Assembly: GCF_036669915.1 (NCBI RefSeq)
Contig: NC_089325.1
Location: forward strand, 6,325,400-6,389,399
Reading direction: 5' to 3'
Length of the DNA stretch: 64,000 nt
Origin: Pocillopora verrucosa
Taxonomy: Eukaryota; Cnidaria; Anthozoa; Scleractinia; Pocilloporidae
Shown here: positions 1 through 13,382 of the stretch, in pieces
Layout of the letters: the number at the start of each line of letters is the position of its first letter
Numbering within the stretch: the first letter of the stretch is position 1
Program-made: the position numbers and the translations under genes
The notes under the pieces: model-generated
The model's input: only the letters and a program-made list of their open reading frames with translations
Databases searched by the model: none
What the model was told of the DNA's origin: nothing

Positions 1-3000
1 AGTAAAATAAATTGCGCGTTAACATCGTTAGCTTGAAAGTTTCATACGAAATAAATGAATTGGTTATGAACGACAAACAAGCCAAAAGGACAGGTGAATC
101 GGTTCCTAATTCGCAAAAGAAGACTAATAAATGTGAACATATTAATTTCCGGTAAAACAACTATTCCCCTTTGGCAAATAAATTCGTTTTCTACTTGAAA
201 CCGCTTATGAAAATTCAAGATTTTAATTATAGAATGATGCCTAATCGGAAATGAACCTAAGTGCCAAAAAAACCCATTGAAAGTTGTCGGTTCGGTTTGA
301 TTATTCCAAACAGTATGTTGTGCATGCATCCTTTCGGAAAGCTTCAAAAAAACTTCTTTTAAAAACTGCCTTTGTCTAATTTGAAAGGGAATCAAATTTG
401 CATCTTTGAGGGCCATTTAAACTATCAAAGAACATTTATTTAATTTGGTAATTTGAGAAAATTAATTTGTATCCTTTTTGTTTGTATTTAAGGAGCCGGT
501 GAAAGTTTCCTGTTCAGCTCGCAAATCCGCCCTCAACGGAAAAATGATTAAAGCTTTAAAAAAAGCCTTCGGGCGTTTTTAGGTGTCCTTCTACATTAGA
601 ACAAATTTGTTAAAAATAGATGGGTAATTACGCTCTATGGCTTTTAGAGAATTGATCGTTTTCGGAGTCAAAATATCCTTTTTTTGCGCTAAATGTATTG
701 ACCTCGGATAAAATGAAAAAAAATTATCAGTTAAATTCTCTAAGTCGGTTTTATTTTCGCATTCTAAATTAGAAAAATCTGATTCATTCGGTAATTCTAC
801 ACCACAGACAATCAATTTGTTTTTCTCTAATCGATTTGGAAGGCAAGGTTAACTATTTTGTGTAACCATGGCAAAATTGTGATTAGATATTTATTACATT
901 GCGCGCGTGAGCGCGTCTGGTGTCGCACGAGCAGTGAAAGAAAACACGAGCCATGCCACGCGTTTGTAGTGCGTGGCATTTTCCATGTGTGCGTGGGTGA
1001 AGGAGTATTGTCAATTCGTGATTTTTTACTCCATACAATAAATTTCGGATAGAAATCGACGGCTTCTATATTCAGCTCAAACAACAGATATTTGCTAAAT
1101 ACATGTGCCAACATTTCAGCATCAAATCTCTGTTTGCTTAAGTAACGGCCAATAGCAAATTCGAAGTAGTCGAAAACTCTTACTGCAAATGTAAAAATCA
1201 ATTAGACGTTACTCGGCAAAATTCGCCTGCTATTAGACACTTTTCAAAGAAACTATTTTGCTCCTCGGATTGAGTTCTGTGTCGCTGACAGAACTCAAGG
1301 TTTAGTTTCATGCAAAAAATCCAAGAACATCGAAGGAATAAGAAAAAACATGCAGGTGAATTTAAACAATGGAAGTTAGCCATTTTATATGTAACGTTCC
1401 CCCAGAGCGTGTTATTTATATTAAAAGCTAACTTAACCACGCGTATCCCTCTATGAAGAAATAACAAAGAATCACTAATGTCGCCATGAAAAGCTTCATT
1501 CTTTCACTGTTAATTGTTCGCGCTGTCTTTTGTAGGGGAAAGGAGGTCCAGCCATGAAAGATACAACGAACAAAACAAAAAAAGACAAGATAGCAAACAC
1601 ACACACGGAGGCACATTTGTTACAGAACAGATGTAAACTCGCTTCTGTCATATTTCTGTTCATTTCCTTTGTTTCTTGAAAGAACAGAATTGAAACCGAG
1701 CAACAGCGATAAATGTGATCATTACATCGACTCAGAGCAAATTTTTCACCTCCTCTCGAATATAAAGCCTTTAGAACCATTTACAAACTTTTTACTCCAA
1801 CATACGACTTGTTGTTACATGGATACGACAGCCCAATATATGGCGGAATATTTGCCCCTCGAAACATCAATTTAGACAGAGCTATTTACCTTCGAAACGG
1901 GCGTTTTCAACCAATACAAAGAAAATTGACCGGTAAATTTTGCGTTGCTTCTCGTAATAAGCTCGGGCAAATTTAAAACAAGATTTTTGTTTTGTTTAAA
2001 ATTAATTAAAATCCACCCTAGAATGGAAATATGAATCTGTAAGATCTGTCTCGAAATTAATTCATGTGGTTGAGTCAAACTCAGAAGTAAACGACAAACG
2101 TCGTCCAATCCATCCTCTTTGAAGAAATAAACATCCATTTCATTCTGCTCTCTGTTTTTGTAATTTAGACTTGTCTAATAAAGTAAATTACATTCTTCAA
2201 AAAAAAAACTGAAGAGGAACATTTGGCTGGTAGGGACAGAGTAATAAACCGCTCAAACGAAAGTTGTTGTGCGTTTGATCACTCTCACCAGTTGCTAGAG
2301 ATCACATATGTTTTGAGAATGGTCGTGTTATGTAATCTCCTTTCTCGTGTCACTTAGGATTAGCGGTTTTAGAGATTTAAATCCAATATCTTTTAGTAAA
2401 GTTCCACGCCGTTTTGTCAGCGAGGGTGGCTCTGACTCGCGCGTGGAGAGCGATTCTCGTTTGGATTTAACCACGCGTGTTCGCGTTTGTGAATCGAAAA
2501 GGAGAAGTTCTGAAGTTAAACTTTTGTTCTTTAAAAGAAAAAAGTAATTTCGCCGATCAGATTTGTGTTTTCTAATGATTAAATGCTGTCTTATTTTGTT
2601 GAGTTCAGCCAGAAAATTTAAAAAACTATTGGACGCACGAACACTCAAAATTTCATGCCATTTCGAGACATCAAGGAAACTGTTGGCAAAATTATCCACC
2701 CATCCCTACTCAGGACGCTTTCCACAATGTTGGACTAAGCGGACTGAAAGACTATTATCATTTATTAACTTGGTAAATGATTATCCATTCCTATAAGTTC
2801 TCTGTGGCTTATGTTTACTAATGAAGCATTCGAACACATAATCGGAAGATCAATGATTCAAATCTTGATGGCAGCCTCAGATTTTTCATTTCTCCATGCT
2901 CATGAGAATTGATAAAAATCTCTCTCTTGATAACCCGATTTCTTGGTTTGTTTATGCGAACAAACTAAACACCCAAAAAAAACATATATTAGTCGGCTTC

Positions 3001-6000
3001 AAGATAAAATCAGGGCTTGAATTTGAAGGCTTTTTCAGTGGGCTTATTTGATTTCTTTTCCATTCCTTAAAAAATCTAAACCACCATTGTGCTATAACGA
3101 CTTCAACAAACATTGCCTGAACTCTACAAAACCCTAAGCTGCAAACAAATTGAACTATTTCTTTAAAAAAAAATGGCAATGGAAGAAGACCTAAAACAAG
3201 ACTTGAACCGAAAAAATGTCGATGAACTTCATAAACTAAAAATGTAATCTAAAATCAACAGAGTAAATTGTATCATCTGCCGCAGGATTCTCTTCCTAAC
3301 ACTACGGTTCCTCGATGTGTAGTTTCGTAACATACTGATATTATATGATTAGCAAGGTTTGGTAACACAAACTGAAAAAAATCGTCGTTTAAGTTTTGCA
3401 AAAGAATGTGACGTTGTGGGAAACGAAAGATCAAAAATTTTTCTAACCAGAATTATAAAAAGATACCGATTAACAAAAATATATTTTTGATAAAAAAAAT
3501 TAATGCTGCTGCTTCAGACAGTGGCCAACGAATGAATTACCAGCATCAGACAAACTATTCCGCCTCGAATCCCAAAACAAAAAGCATACATCAGATAATA
3601 ATTACCACAGGACGCCTGGTTGTGTATGTCGCAACCTCTCACAAATTCCGTTCCTCCACTTGCTATACAACGGGAGTAACTGAATAAACGCGAATTTTGA
3701 AACGTTCATTTTAATTTGTTCATTACGAGGAAAATAAATAAATACTGAAAGATCAAAAATGTTTCACTAAAAACTTTGTTTTATTCTAAGTGTCCTCGCT
3801 GTAAACAAAGCGTTGTAGTTGTTTCTTGCGAAGACATCTAACAAGCAGGCTTTAAAAGTTGAAGAATGATTTTTTTTTTTTACCTATTAAGGAAATTGGA
3901 CCATTAAAAAGATCACAGCACACAATTTACGGTTTAACATCTGATTGTCTATGATTGTCCTTTCGGAACTAACCTCTTCAGTTAAAAGCGTTTCTTACCT
4001 GAGGGAAACAAAAGGAAGAAATCAATTTCATTTAATTACATTTATCGATCTTGTGAATGATACACTTTGTAAGAATAAAGGGCATTATAAACTCAGTCAC
4101 TCAGATCATTCAGAAGAGCATTTCAAAACGCGTCTTAAGAATTTTCGTCTGTATTTATCAAAACTTTTTGTTCCAAACCTATAAGGTGTGATAATTGTGA
4201 ACAAAAGTACCAAATAGATGGGCGCTTAAAGCGTAACGAAAACAATTGAGTAGAGGCCGGGTGGTTTAAAATACTGGCGACTGCATGTCTGGGTAAGGAT
4301 GTGAAACATTAAATGGACACAGGTGAACTACAGATTTTAACAATGTAGCTCAAGGCTCTGCTTTCGTAAAAATTGTTAAGAAGAAAAGCCATTGGCGAGT
4401 CGCCGCTAAAAAGATTCTTACGCTTCTAGGACTTTTCACATCCACGATAAAAATTTCTAACTTATATAGTTTTACAGCTGTAGGGGTTTCACGAGAATTT
4501 ACCTCCAACGATATGGTGTGGCGTGCTTTCAAAAGAAGGTATCATGGCGATATACATTTTTTTTGTTCAAGCATCTTTGCTTGTTGTCAAAAGACAAGTA
4601 TATATAATCTATGTTTTTCTATTTCTGTCTCTGGTGTACAGGCGGTAAACACTTGCTCCATAATTTCCACGTGCTAGCTGGTACCTATTGCACTTTTTTG
4701 GTATTTATTTAATCCTCAGGTGTTGATGAACGCGTTACCAACCGATGCTAGATGCTCTTGGAATTCTCGTCGCTCGCTTTTGCACGTGTATGCTCAAAAG
4801 ACCGGTGAAATGAATAATAAAATAACCGCTTAAGAACTGGTGTTCTGTTGTTATGCATCAGTCGGAGGATAAGCTGATAAATGGTTTTAATCCGTCAGTT
4901 TGGTATAAATCTGTTCAACAGCTATCTACAGGTGAAATGCTTTGATCTTTAGTGTACATATTAACTTTTGTAATGTTATTCCTGTTTATTCCGCAGTCAT
5001 ATATTTTTTAAGCTTCTGTCGGCGTCTTTTTTCAAACTGTTTTAACTTCCCGCCGGTAAACTGCAACGTCAATTTTCCCTCAAAGGTCAAAAGCAGGTAA
5101 ATTTTTGACCTTAAATTAGGTTTTTTTTATTTATAGTTTTTTCTCTTGTCAATGAAAGAGCATAATAACGCCGGCTCTTAAGCAAAAGTTTTGTTAGCAA
5201 CTTATGGTACTCGATCAGGTGTTTGCAACGAACCTAACTGCGAATGGTCTCAATAGAAATGTAAATAACTTAGTTCTATCGTTACGACTGATACTAAGCG
5301 AGTTACGATGTACTCGATCGACCTGGGCACGTGGTTATGACGTCAGAAAACAAGTCAATAAACAATGTGTTCACATGCGTGTGTAAAGATTAGATTTTAA
5401 AAAAAACATCGTGTTGTTACTTTTTCCTTTTATCAAAACATTCGCAAAAACATCGCCATTGATGCAGAGGGTCAATATCTCTTTTGCATGGTTAATAACG
5501 TCATTGTTTAGTTTTTGTTTTATTTATTTATTTAATTTTTTTTTTGCTTGAACGACCATTGTAGGTGAACTGTCTCATTTATCTTAAACAGAGCACACAA
5601 TAAATATTATAATTGATTTTCGGAAGGAAGAATTTGAAATAAAATGTAACTGTTTAAAATTAAGGAAGAATGAGAATTTACAGTAAAGACTGATTTTTTT
5701 TTCGCTTTTGTTATCTAATTTTTTGCTGTTTTTTTTGTCGTTCTACTTTTTGTTTCTTTCTGTTGTTGTTGTATTTATCTTTTTGCATTTTAATTGCTTT
5801 TGTACGTTTAATTTTTCAAAGATAATATTTCCATGACTAAATATACGATAACTAAAAACTACAGAGAATCCCGCCGAACAGTCCGTTTACGAGGAATCAG
5901 TGAGATTTTTTGAACGTTATTCAGAGGAAGTCATAATCCCTAAAACGTTCTTTACCACTTAGAATTATTGTTTCAACTTTTTTTATTGACATTGGAAACT

Positions 6001-9000
6001 CCACGCCAAAATGCTAAAATTGTATACAGCACTGGCTTCGTCAAAATGTGAATACAGAGGTGAAAGGGGAAGAGGATGCGTACAATAAAGATTTATGGGA
6101 ACTGTACGTTGGTCACTCACGTTTACCCGAGCTTCAAGCAGTTTGCTTGTTTTTATTTTACGTTCTCATTGGCTTCATGCGATTGTTTCATTTGTTTTGA
6201 TTGCCCGTTGTGCTTTCCTCACTTTTTGTTTTACGACACTCGGTCGGCAGGGACTCTAACGACGCTGAACATCAATGAACATAACAGATAACAGAATTGA
6301 CGTGGACTTTTTAAGCAAATACACAACAGTTTCTATTGGTGGCAGTATAAGTAACAAAGGTGGATTCTAATTCTTCTTCTGCATGGTCTCGAGTATATCT
6401 ATGAGCCTTACTGCGGAATCAGAAGCAAAAGTTTGTAACATGCGCTCACTAGCTAGGCCGGGTGTGATTATTAACCAAACTATTCTTGCACACAGTAGGG
6501 CAATCGAACCTTCACCGACGGCCTCTCAATTTTTTTCCGGCGCTCAATCCTCACTTTAATTTAATTATTTAAACCTTTCTACATCAGTTATTTCTCCACA
6601 TGGCAACAGACCTAACTGCCAAAATAGCTTCTTCAACAACGGCCGGTTAATCACCAACTGACAAACAGCGTAGAAAATGCTCAACAACTCTCATGAGTGA
6701 ACGATCTCTGCCGACAGGTCTTTGTTAGAGAGAAATTAATTTGTTTTTGATTCTAAAAAAAGCGAGCGTTATGCAAACTTTCGTGCTCAATGTCCCTCAC
6801 TCATTTTGTGTCGTTTTTGCTTAAAATTTCTAGTCTCTTTTTTATCGCAACGAGCATTAATAAGAAAACATCAGTGGTTCTGTCTTCGAAATGGAAAGTG
6901 CAGTGATACACCACTGTCTCGTTACAACGCCCACTTCCTTTTGTTGACTAAGCTGGTAGTTTAGGAGAGGTTCAAGCAAGTTTCTTATACCTTATGCCGA
7001 TATGTCCAATTCAAACGTCCACCCTGGCACAAATTTATAGTTTATGAACTTCGTCAACCAAAAGGCCACTACATGGTACATTTAGCCTCATCTCGGTGAA
7101 AGCTGCGATCATCTTAGGTTGCTTGGCAACTTAACGTAACCTATGACGTCACCTTAACATCATGTTATACCCTCCTAGTATATTTTAGCAACATATTTTG
7201 AAAAGTGTATGATGAAAATTGTGCGCAGTGTGTCCTTTGCGGGAGATAACTTCAAACAGTTTCTTTCTCAGGCCCTGTGGTGATCAGGTAAGTAAATGAT
7301 CAGAATTTCAATTTCAAGAAACAAAAATTTTCATAGTAAAATGTAAAACAAACCAGTTCTTTCTCAAGCCCTGAGCGGTCAAGTAAATTGGAGATTAAAT
7401 TTTCACTTAATGTCATTCAGAATCTTTTGATATCAGTGGCGAACTTGACAAAAGATCTTAACCCTTCAAGTATATAAAAAAAAAGATGAAAGAATAAACA
7501 CGGTGAGGATAATTGCTAAAATGCGAATACAAATTTGCATAGGCGGCGAACACAGAGGGAAATGACAAAATTAAAGAATTAAGTGGGCAATGCTGTAGAC
7601 AAGAAATTTTCAAGCACTGTCTCGAAGGACTGTCGACTGATTTTCATTTAAAAAAAAAGAATCTATACTAAATAGGAGGAATTGACTCATTTTCAACTCG
7701 AGGTAAGTAACTTTTCGCTTTATATGCGAAGTGAGATGAGTATTAGTTAAAATTTTCTCCCAAATTCAAGGTCAACTGTAATTATCTTTTGAAAGCGAAT
7801 TTTAGTCCCAAGTTGAAGAGCGATTTTCTTAAATTCGATTAACATTTAGGAGAGGCGTTTTGCTCAAAATATGTTTAGTCTTTCGAAACAATATAATGAA
7901 GGGCCTTAAAAATTAATGAACTTAAAGGCGGTGATAGCAAAACTGTTATTCTACTTAAAAAAAAAAACGAATTTATTCATTATTTCTTCCTTCCCGCGGC
8001 TCGAAAATTACTTAATTAAGCATTTTACTGAGGTAAAGCTGGTTTTCAAGAATATCTCGTTATTTGGAGCAAGAACTTGACGTGAACACAAAATCAAAGA
8101 TTGGATGATTTTTCTAATAAATGCGTGAATTTTAAAAAATTATTGCAACGGTGAAGGTGTTTTGCAGAAAAAAACGCTTATGAAAACATTTGAAGCGCCG
8201 GTGAGTCGAATATTCGTTGAAACATCTTCTTTAACTTAAATTACCCCGTTTGAAAATTCTGTTACCCGACAAACCTTCCCAGTTGTCTTCATTTAAAGCA
8301 TAAAGCTCTATACGTGATATCTGAGACATTAAGTTAGTTCTGAATGGCCTTACTACTTAAAGTCCTTTTAATACAAGATATGTTTATATGCTGTAAACAA
8401 CTATCAAGAGGCTACATGGTGACACATTCAGATGCTTAATGCGTACTGAAGTTAGCATTTTAAAAAAGAGGGCCGTATATCGGTCCACAACCCTGCAACA
8501 CCGAGCTATAACGTTTTCAGATATCTCCATCCTGCTTTTTATTCCAAAAACTGTCAGCGATCAAAAACCCAATACAAGACTACTCCGATCAGTCCTCTAA
8601 ATTAAAATCGGCAGTCTCATATGCCGGATATGTTTGTCAAACCTCACCAAATAACGCCTTTTTTGTTTAAGACGAAACAACAGAACTCTACATATGCACA
8701 ATGATATCTTATAGCATCAGTAGTATTACTTTTATTTGTTTTTCTTACGATCATTAATGTTCCAATTATTATTTTCATTGTCCCAGCTATCGTGAGACTG
8801 CTGCCTGTTTTTATTCAGTTTACCTTTCTGTATTTCACATGTAATTGAAATTTCGTACGTGTTCCTCTCTTTGGGCAACTCATGTAGAAAATCCCTTTCG
8901 TTTTTAAATTTCAAATTACAATTTTTCTCTTCCTCTCCCCCCTTAGTATTCTTTTTGGCTTTCCTTTTCTGAAATACAGAAAACAGCTGAGAATGGCCAC

Positions 9001-9098
9001 TTCCCCTGCAAAGCATCCTGGTTGAGCGTGGCCCTATATTGTCATTAAATGAAAAGGTCAACTGCAAATTGATGTCAGGTATTATTTTTATTTTGCAG
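1..9098. other. Intergenic or non-coding stretch with no recognised gene
   Basis: I read both strands and found only short, low-complexity open frames with no family motif. The DNA is AT-rich with many poly-A and poly-T runs. Around 6120-6250 there is a partial copy of the MITE family also seen at 42729-42991 (shared segments include GCTTCAAGCAGTTT and TTCTCATTGGCT). Untranslated exons or distal enhancers could be present but cannot be recognised by eye. Confidence 0.5.
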
Positions 9099-9124
9099 GA
9101 CCTAAGGCAGTAGAAATATTTAAC

Positions 9125-9685
9125 ATGAACCTGCGCCCGGCTGGTAGATTCGCTGATTGTTCTGAATCGAGTATTTCCGCCTTATTGGAGTCATTTGGAG
9201 TTGGCACTAGTTTTTCAAACGAGACATATTTGTCAATGGAGCACGAAAACCCGATGGAAAGTTTTCCAAATAACTTCCGAGTTCCACAGGCCTTTTGTGT
9301 TACTCCCGAAATAACTTGTCTGCCCTCAGAGTCGGCAACAAGTTTAAGCGAAAGCAGCAAAAGCAGTGTTACCCTTCAACTTGTTCAGGAAACAACATTT
9401 ACCAAGAAAGAAGGTCGAAAGATCTTTGATGTTCAACCACAAGTAAGGTATGAAAGCTTTAAAGATGTCCCTGGCTCGACTTGTTGCACTTCATGTGGGA
9501 TCCGGGTCTTGACATACACTGAATACCGTGTAAGTAGCGCGACCTGGGCACTAGCAGGTTTGTTATGTGCCTTTGGCTGTCATTTTGGCTGCTGTTTAAT
9601 ACCTTTCTTTATCAAATCATTTAAGGATGTGATCCATTTATGTCCTCTTTGCAAGACACAGTTAGGGAGATTTACCCAAGTGTGA
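9125..9685 (+). CDS. LITAF-domain membrane protein, last or only coding exon
   Basis: The frame encodes 186 residues. The C-terminal ~70 residues form a LITAF/CDIP1-type domain: a CxxC knuckle (TCCTSCG, about residues 119-125), a hydrophobic cysteine-rich segment that includes CLIPFF, then the HxCPxC signature (HLCPLC) followed by LGRF. In the known family this domain binds zinc through the two knuckles and inserts as a hairpin into the cytosolic face of late endosomes and lysosomes, where it acts in sorting and stress signalling. The N-terminal ~110 residues are Ser/Thr-rich and lack an obvious PPxY or PSAP motif. A splice-acceptor-like sequence (TTTTGCAG) ends at 9098 and the frame stays open from 9099, so an upstream coding exon is possible and 9125 may not be the true start. 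AATAAA overlaps the stop codon. Confidence 0.82.
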   Translation: MNLRPAGRFADCSESSISALLESFGVGTSFSNETYLSMEHENPMESFPNNFRVPQAFCVTPEITCLPSESATSLSESSKSSVTLQLVQETTFTKKEGRKIFDVQPQVRYESFKDVPGSTCCTSCGIRVLTYTEYRVSSATWALAGLLCAFGCHFGCCLIPFFIKSFKDVIHLCPLCKTQLGRFTQV

Positions 9686-9728
9686 ATAAAGGTTCCATAT
9701 TCTGCAGCCGAAACTACTACGAAGGTTA

Positions 9729-9955
9729 GCGAACCCGAGAATGGGCCCAAAATTTTTGTATCACGACCACACCCAATAACCCTAGCAGATTTGTCTACAT
9801 TCCTGCGTGTTGTGGTGAGTATCTGTTTATCAATGCTATTTTAATGCATGCAGGAATAACAAACAACTCACTACAATACGTAGGAATGTGGGAAGATCGG
9901 CTAAAAAGAGAGGGTGTTCTCGCAATATACAATTTCGGGCCCATTCCGCGGTTCG
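9729..9955. repeat. Foldback (inverted-repeat) element downstream of the LITAF gene
   Basis: The left half (from GCGAACCCGAGAATGGGCCC at 9729) is matched by the reverse complement of the right half (ending GGGCCCATTCCGCGGTTCG at 9955). Similarity continues inward through the ACATTCCTRCGTRTTGTRGTGAG blocks to the centre near ATGCATGC. The arms are about 110 bp each with moderate mismatch. This is the form of a foldback MITE or an old inverted duplication. No ORF is present. Confidence 0.7.
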
Positions 9956-12900
9956 TAATACATATTAAAAAGCTGGAACTTGCACTCCAAAATCTGCAAA
10001 ACTAGCAAAAGACAGTGGTTTCATAAACTATGGTTTTATCCAGCGGAAACAGTAACCGTATTCTCGAGGTTCTCATGATGGAAACGCCTACAAGGCTTAC
10101 AAACGCTCAAGGAACGATGTTAGGGACATCTCCGCTAAGACTTACCAGATTCAAATTACTGACTATTAGACTAGCAAGTTCATTTGCCAAAACTACAGTG
10201 TAGCCACGTAAAAAAATATGTATGTCGTTATAATGGTTACGTCTTGTAGCCCCGGATTTTGCTCCTCCAGAAGTTCAAAAGAAACGTAGGCGAAATCAGA
10301 TCCATTTGTTAGCTCCGTCAATAAAATACAAATTCACACTTAATTTATTTGCTACTTGCGTTCATACGAGGCGGGGGGGGGGGGGGGGAAGGGATAGAAA
10401 TATTACTGACACAGAAAGTAGAAGCTCTAAACAACGGCGCGCTATTTAATTGAGGGCTCCGTGTTGTCTCCATTGCGTGACAACTCAGAAACCCCGTGCA
10501 ACCCCTTGCATCGACTTTTCCAAAGGAACTGGAGGGAACGTTTGGATCTCATCGTTAAACCGTGACGCTCTACTGCGTTTGAAGACATTTGTAGAAGGGT
10601 GACAGACGAAGCTGCCTTCATTTTTTTTGTAAATATGCTCATCCATCCTTCTTCAGGCACTCTGTTCCTTGGTTATGGTTTTGAAAGCCACGTGAACAAT
10701 TATGATTATTTTTTAAATAGTGGTTGAATGCCAACATACATATTCATTTGAAGATTCAGGCTATGTTAAAATCGAAATCTTTTCGCTACTTTGTAGGACA
10801 AGATTTTTATTGGCATGAAATGGTTTCGTCGATTACAAAAATAGGTACAGGCCGAAATGTGACATGAATGAATTCTGGCAAATTTATCCCTTATATTGTC
10901 ATAAATATATATGTTTGGTTGGGTAGTACTTTCAGTTGCTTTGAATTTTTTACCCCTCGCGTCTAGCATTCGTTGGCTGATCCCAAGGAAAAACCAAGCT
11001 ATGGCGGCTGTGGCTAAATGTTCTGAAGTCTACCGAAACTGAAAACAGTATCACAAACAGTCCATTTTTATGAAGAAATCTTAACAATATTCCGCATTAT
11101 CTCCAAATTTTTACCAAGTCTTCATTCGTACTATCTTTCGTTGTTGTCTTGTTGCGTTATTTTACCATCAAATTTCCTAAGTATTTTGTGATTACACACA
11201 ATATATACTATGTAGTTTGTGAGAACCTTGTAATAAGAAGCTCTCTGAGCCCGACTAACCACTCACATATTTTGGCATGTACGTATTTCTTTGATTTAAG
11301 TGTCAAATGTAAAAAAAAAATAACTGCCGGTTCGTTTTCAAAGAAGGAGTTAAAGCCAAGGTTAGAACCCATGCCCTTTTTTTTTCTCGACGTCCACCTG
11401 GAATCTAAGTGAGTTGTCGTGATGGTTGGTTTTGTCATGTCACGTGACTGGACATACCTCAGCTAAGCTTGGGTAATATCCAGGTGCTAGTGCCGCAAGT
11501 GAGACTCCCTGCTTGCAAACCTTACGTCCCACAGTTAGTTTGAAATTTCATTTGCAAGGGGTCAGATTCATGTTATTATCCCAGAACAAAGGATCAAAGT
11601 ACACCAGAGAACGTTCCACAAGGTAAATGATTTTGACCGATTTTAAGCCAAACATTTTGTCCGCTCGCTCGCAGCAAAATGATAATCGATGGGTAGCTTT
11701 TGCTTATCGCTACTTGCATGCATATATTAACTCTAAAAATCTTGAGTGTAACGTCATCAGAAATCGAAAACGGCTGCAAGCATATGTAAAAGTTTTGGAG
11801 TTGTACGCTAGTTTTCAAAATAAACCTACAGCACTCGCGATCTTCTCGCATGTGTTTTCTGTGGGAACAGAGCGAATCAAGATTAGTTTGTGGAATGTCG
11901 TTTTCCCGCGATGTACAAAACACCTTTAATATTGTAAAGAGACAAATATTAGTTAAGTTTCAATGGAAAAACCAAATTGAGGAGAATAAGCTTGACAAGA
12001 AAGACGGTGGCTTAAAACGATACTTATTGACCCGAATGGCAAACGACCAACATCTAAAATTTGGACTTGATTTTTCAGTGAAGAATACACTAACTATTTG
12101 AAGAGAGTGAGAGTTTGTAACTTGCTCGAATGTGATTGTTTCTGTGGAAAGGGGAAGTAGATGGTTCGTATCACGAGATCCATAAAGAATCGACAGAATT
12201 GTTCTTTTAGTAACTAAGGTGTTTCCTTCCGTTAACATGCCGAAAATTAGTTCGGTCCTTTTTTTAACTTAAAGTTTCAAATAGAACTACCAAAGAATTC
12301 TTGACTAATTTTTTTGCTATGTTTGCAGGAAAATCATACCTGTTGGGTCTTGTGACAAAAATTTGTTTGTTTGTAGTCTCTAGTTTCATTTTAATCGACC
12401 TGTCGTTTTAAAATACATAAAAAGCCAAAACAAACTAAGTCCTTGAATTCTTTGTAGCCAAACAGGAAACACAGGAATTACATTCAAATTCTAAGCGACT
12501 TTTTCCACTTTATAAACAAGAAATCAATGCCGTTCGCGCGTCTTTAGAAGACTTTTTGGCGACCGATTAACGGAGCTTACATGTCTTTGGTGTTTAAAAC
12601 ACAATTGATGGTGGACTGAGATCCTAAGAATATGGCATAAGAGCGCAAGATAATATTGTAACAGACCTCACATGTGTCGAAATACAATGAACTTCTAATT
12701 TGTAACCGATTCCTGCATTAACTGTCAAAAGGTATAATTAATGAGTTTTGATGAGTTACGCTCGACGCCACACTGAAAAAATGTCCATAAATGAAAAATT
12801 GTTCTTCTAAATTTATAAAATTTAAAGATCAACTTGTGTCAGACGATTTCGTTATAGATTTTCTGGTCTTTGTAGCGCGGCGCAAAAATTTGCGACCAGT

Positions 12901-13382
12901 GTCACTTTGCTTCTTTTTTTTGCAATGTTTCCCTCAGGCTAGCACAAGTCTCCTTAACTAAACTGCACTCTTGCTGTTAAATAAAACAAATGCTCTGATA
13001 TATCATAAGTGGGTGTTATTCCAAAATTAATGAACTTTTTTTATCCTCTTGCACCGGTAAACAAATCACAGCGATTATCGTCCTTAGCCGGAAAAAAAAG
13101 AAGGATTCATGAGAGCTTGATGACATGAAGTTATAGGGAATGTTTTGAGACTGAGCAAATGCCTTAGGTGGTTCAGTCGGGAAGAACGTTTATTTTAGAG
13201 TTTTCTTCTATTACCATCGGAATTTCTAGAGACTCTTGACAGAATATTATCACATCATTATTTCTAACGTCTGAGGCGATTCAGGTAATTGGATAACAAT
13301 GTGTGACACGTGACCATGGAGCTCACGAAATCAAATAAAAACTTGGCGTACTTCACTTCAAGAAGACATTGTCAACCTTGAC
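9956..13382. other. Intergenic stretch between LITAF and Hox genes
   Basis: No coding signal was recognised. A poly-G run lies around 10373-10388. The 11.2-12.2 kb open frames on both strands overlap each other and show no family motif. The 13.0-13.38 kb part is the presumed Hox promoter region and contains an A/T-rich, TATA-like CAAATAAAAA about 50 bp before the Hox ATG. That element is weak evidence only. Confidence 0.4.

Noticed and set aside
8732-9067. 111-residue minus-strand open frame before the LITAF gene
   Set aside because: It is Lys/Asn/Glu-rich low-complexity sequence without a domain and without splice or start context.
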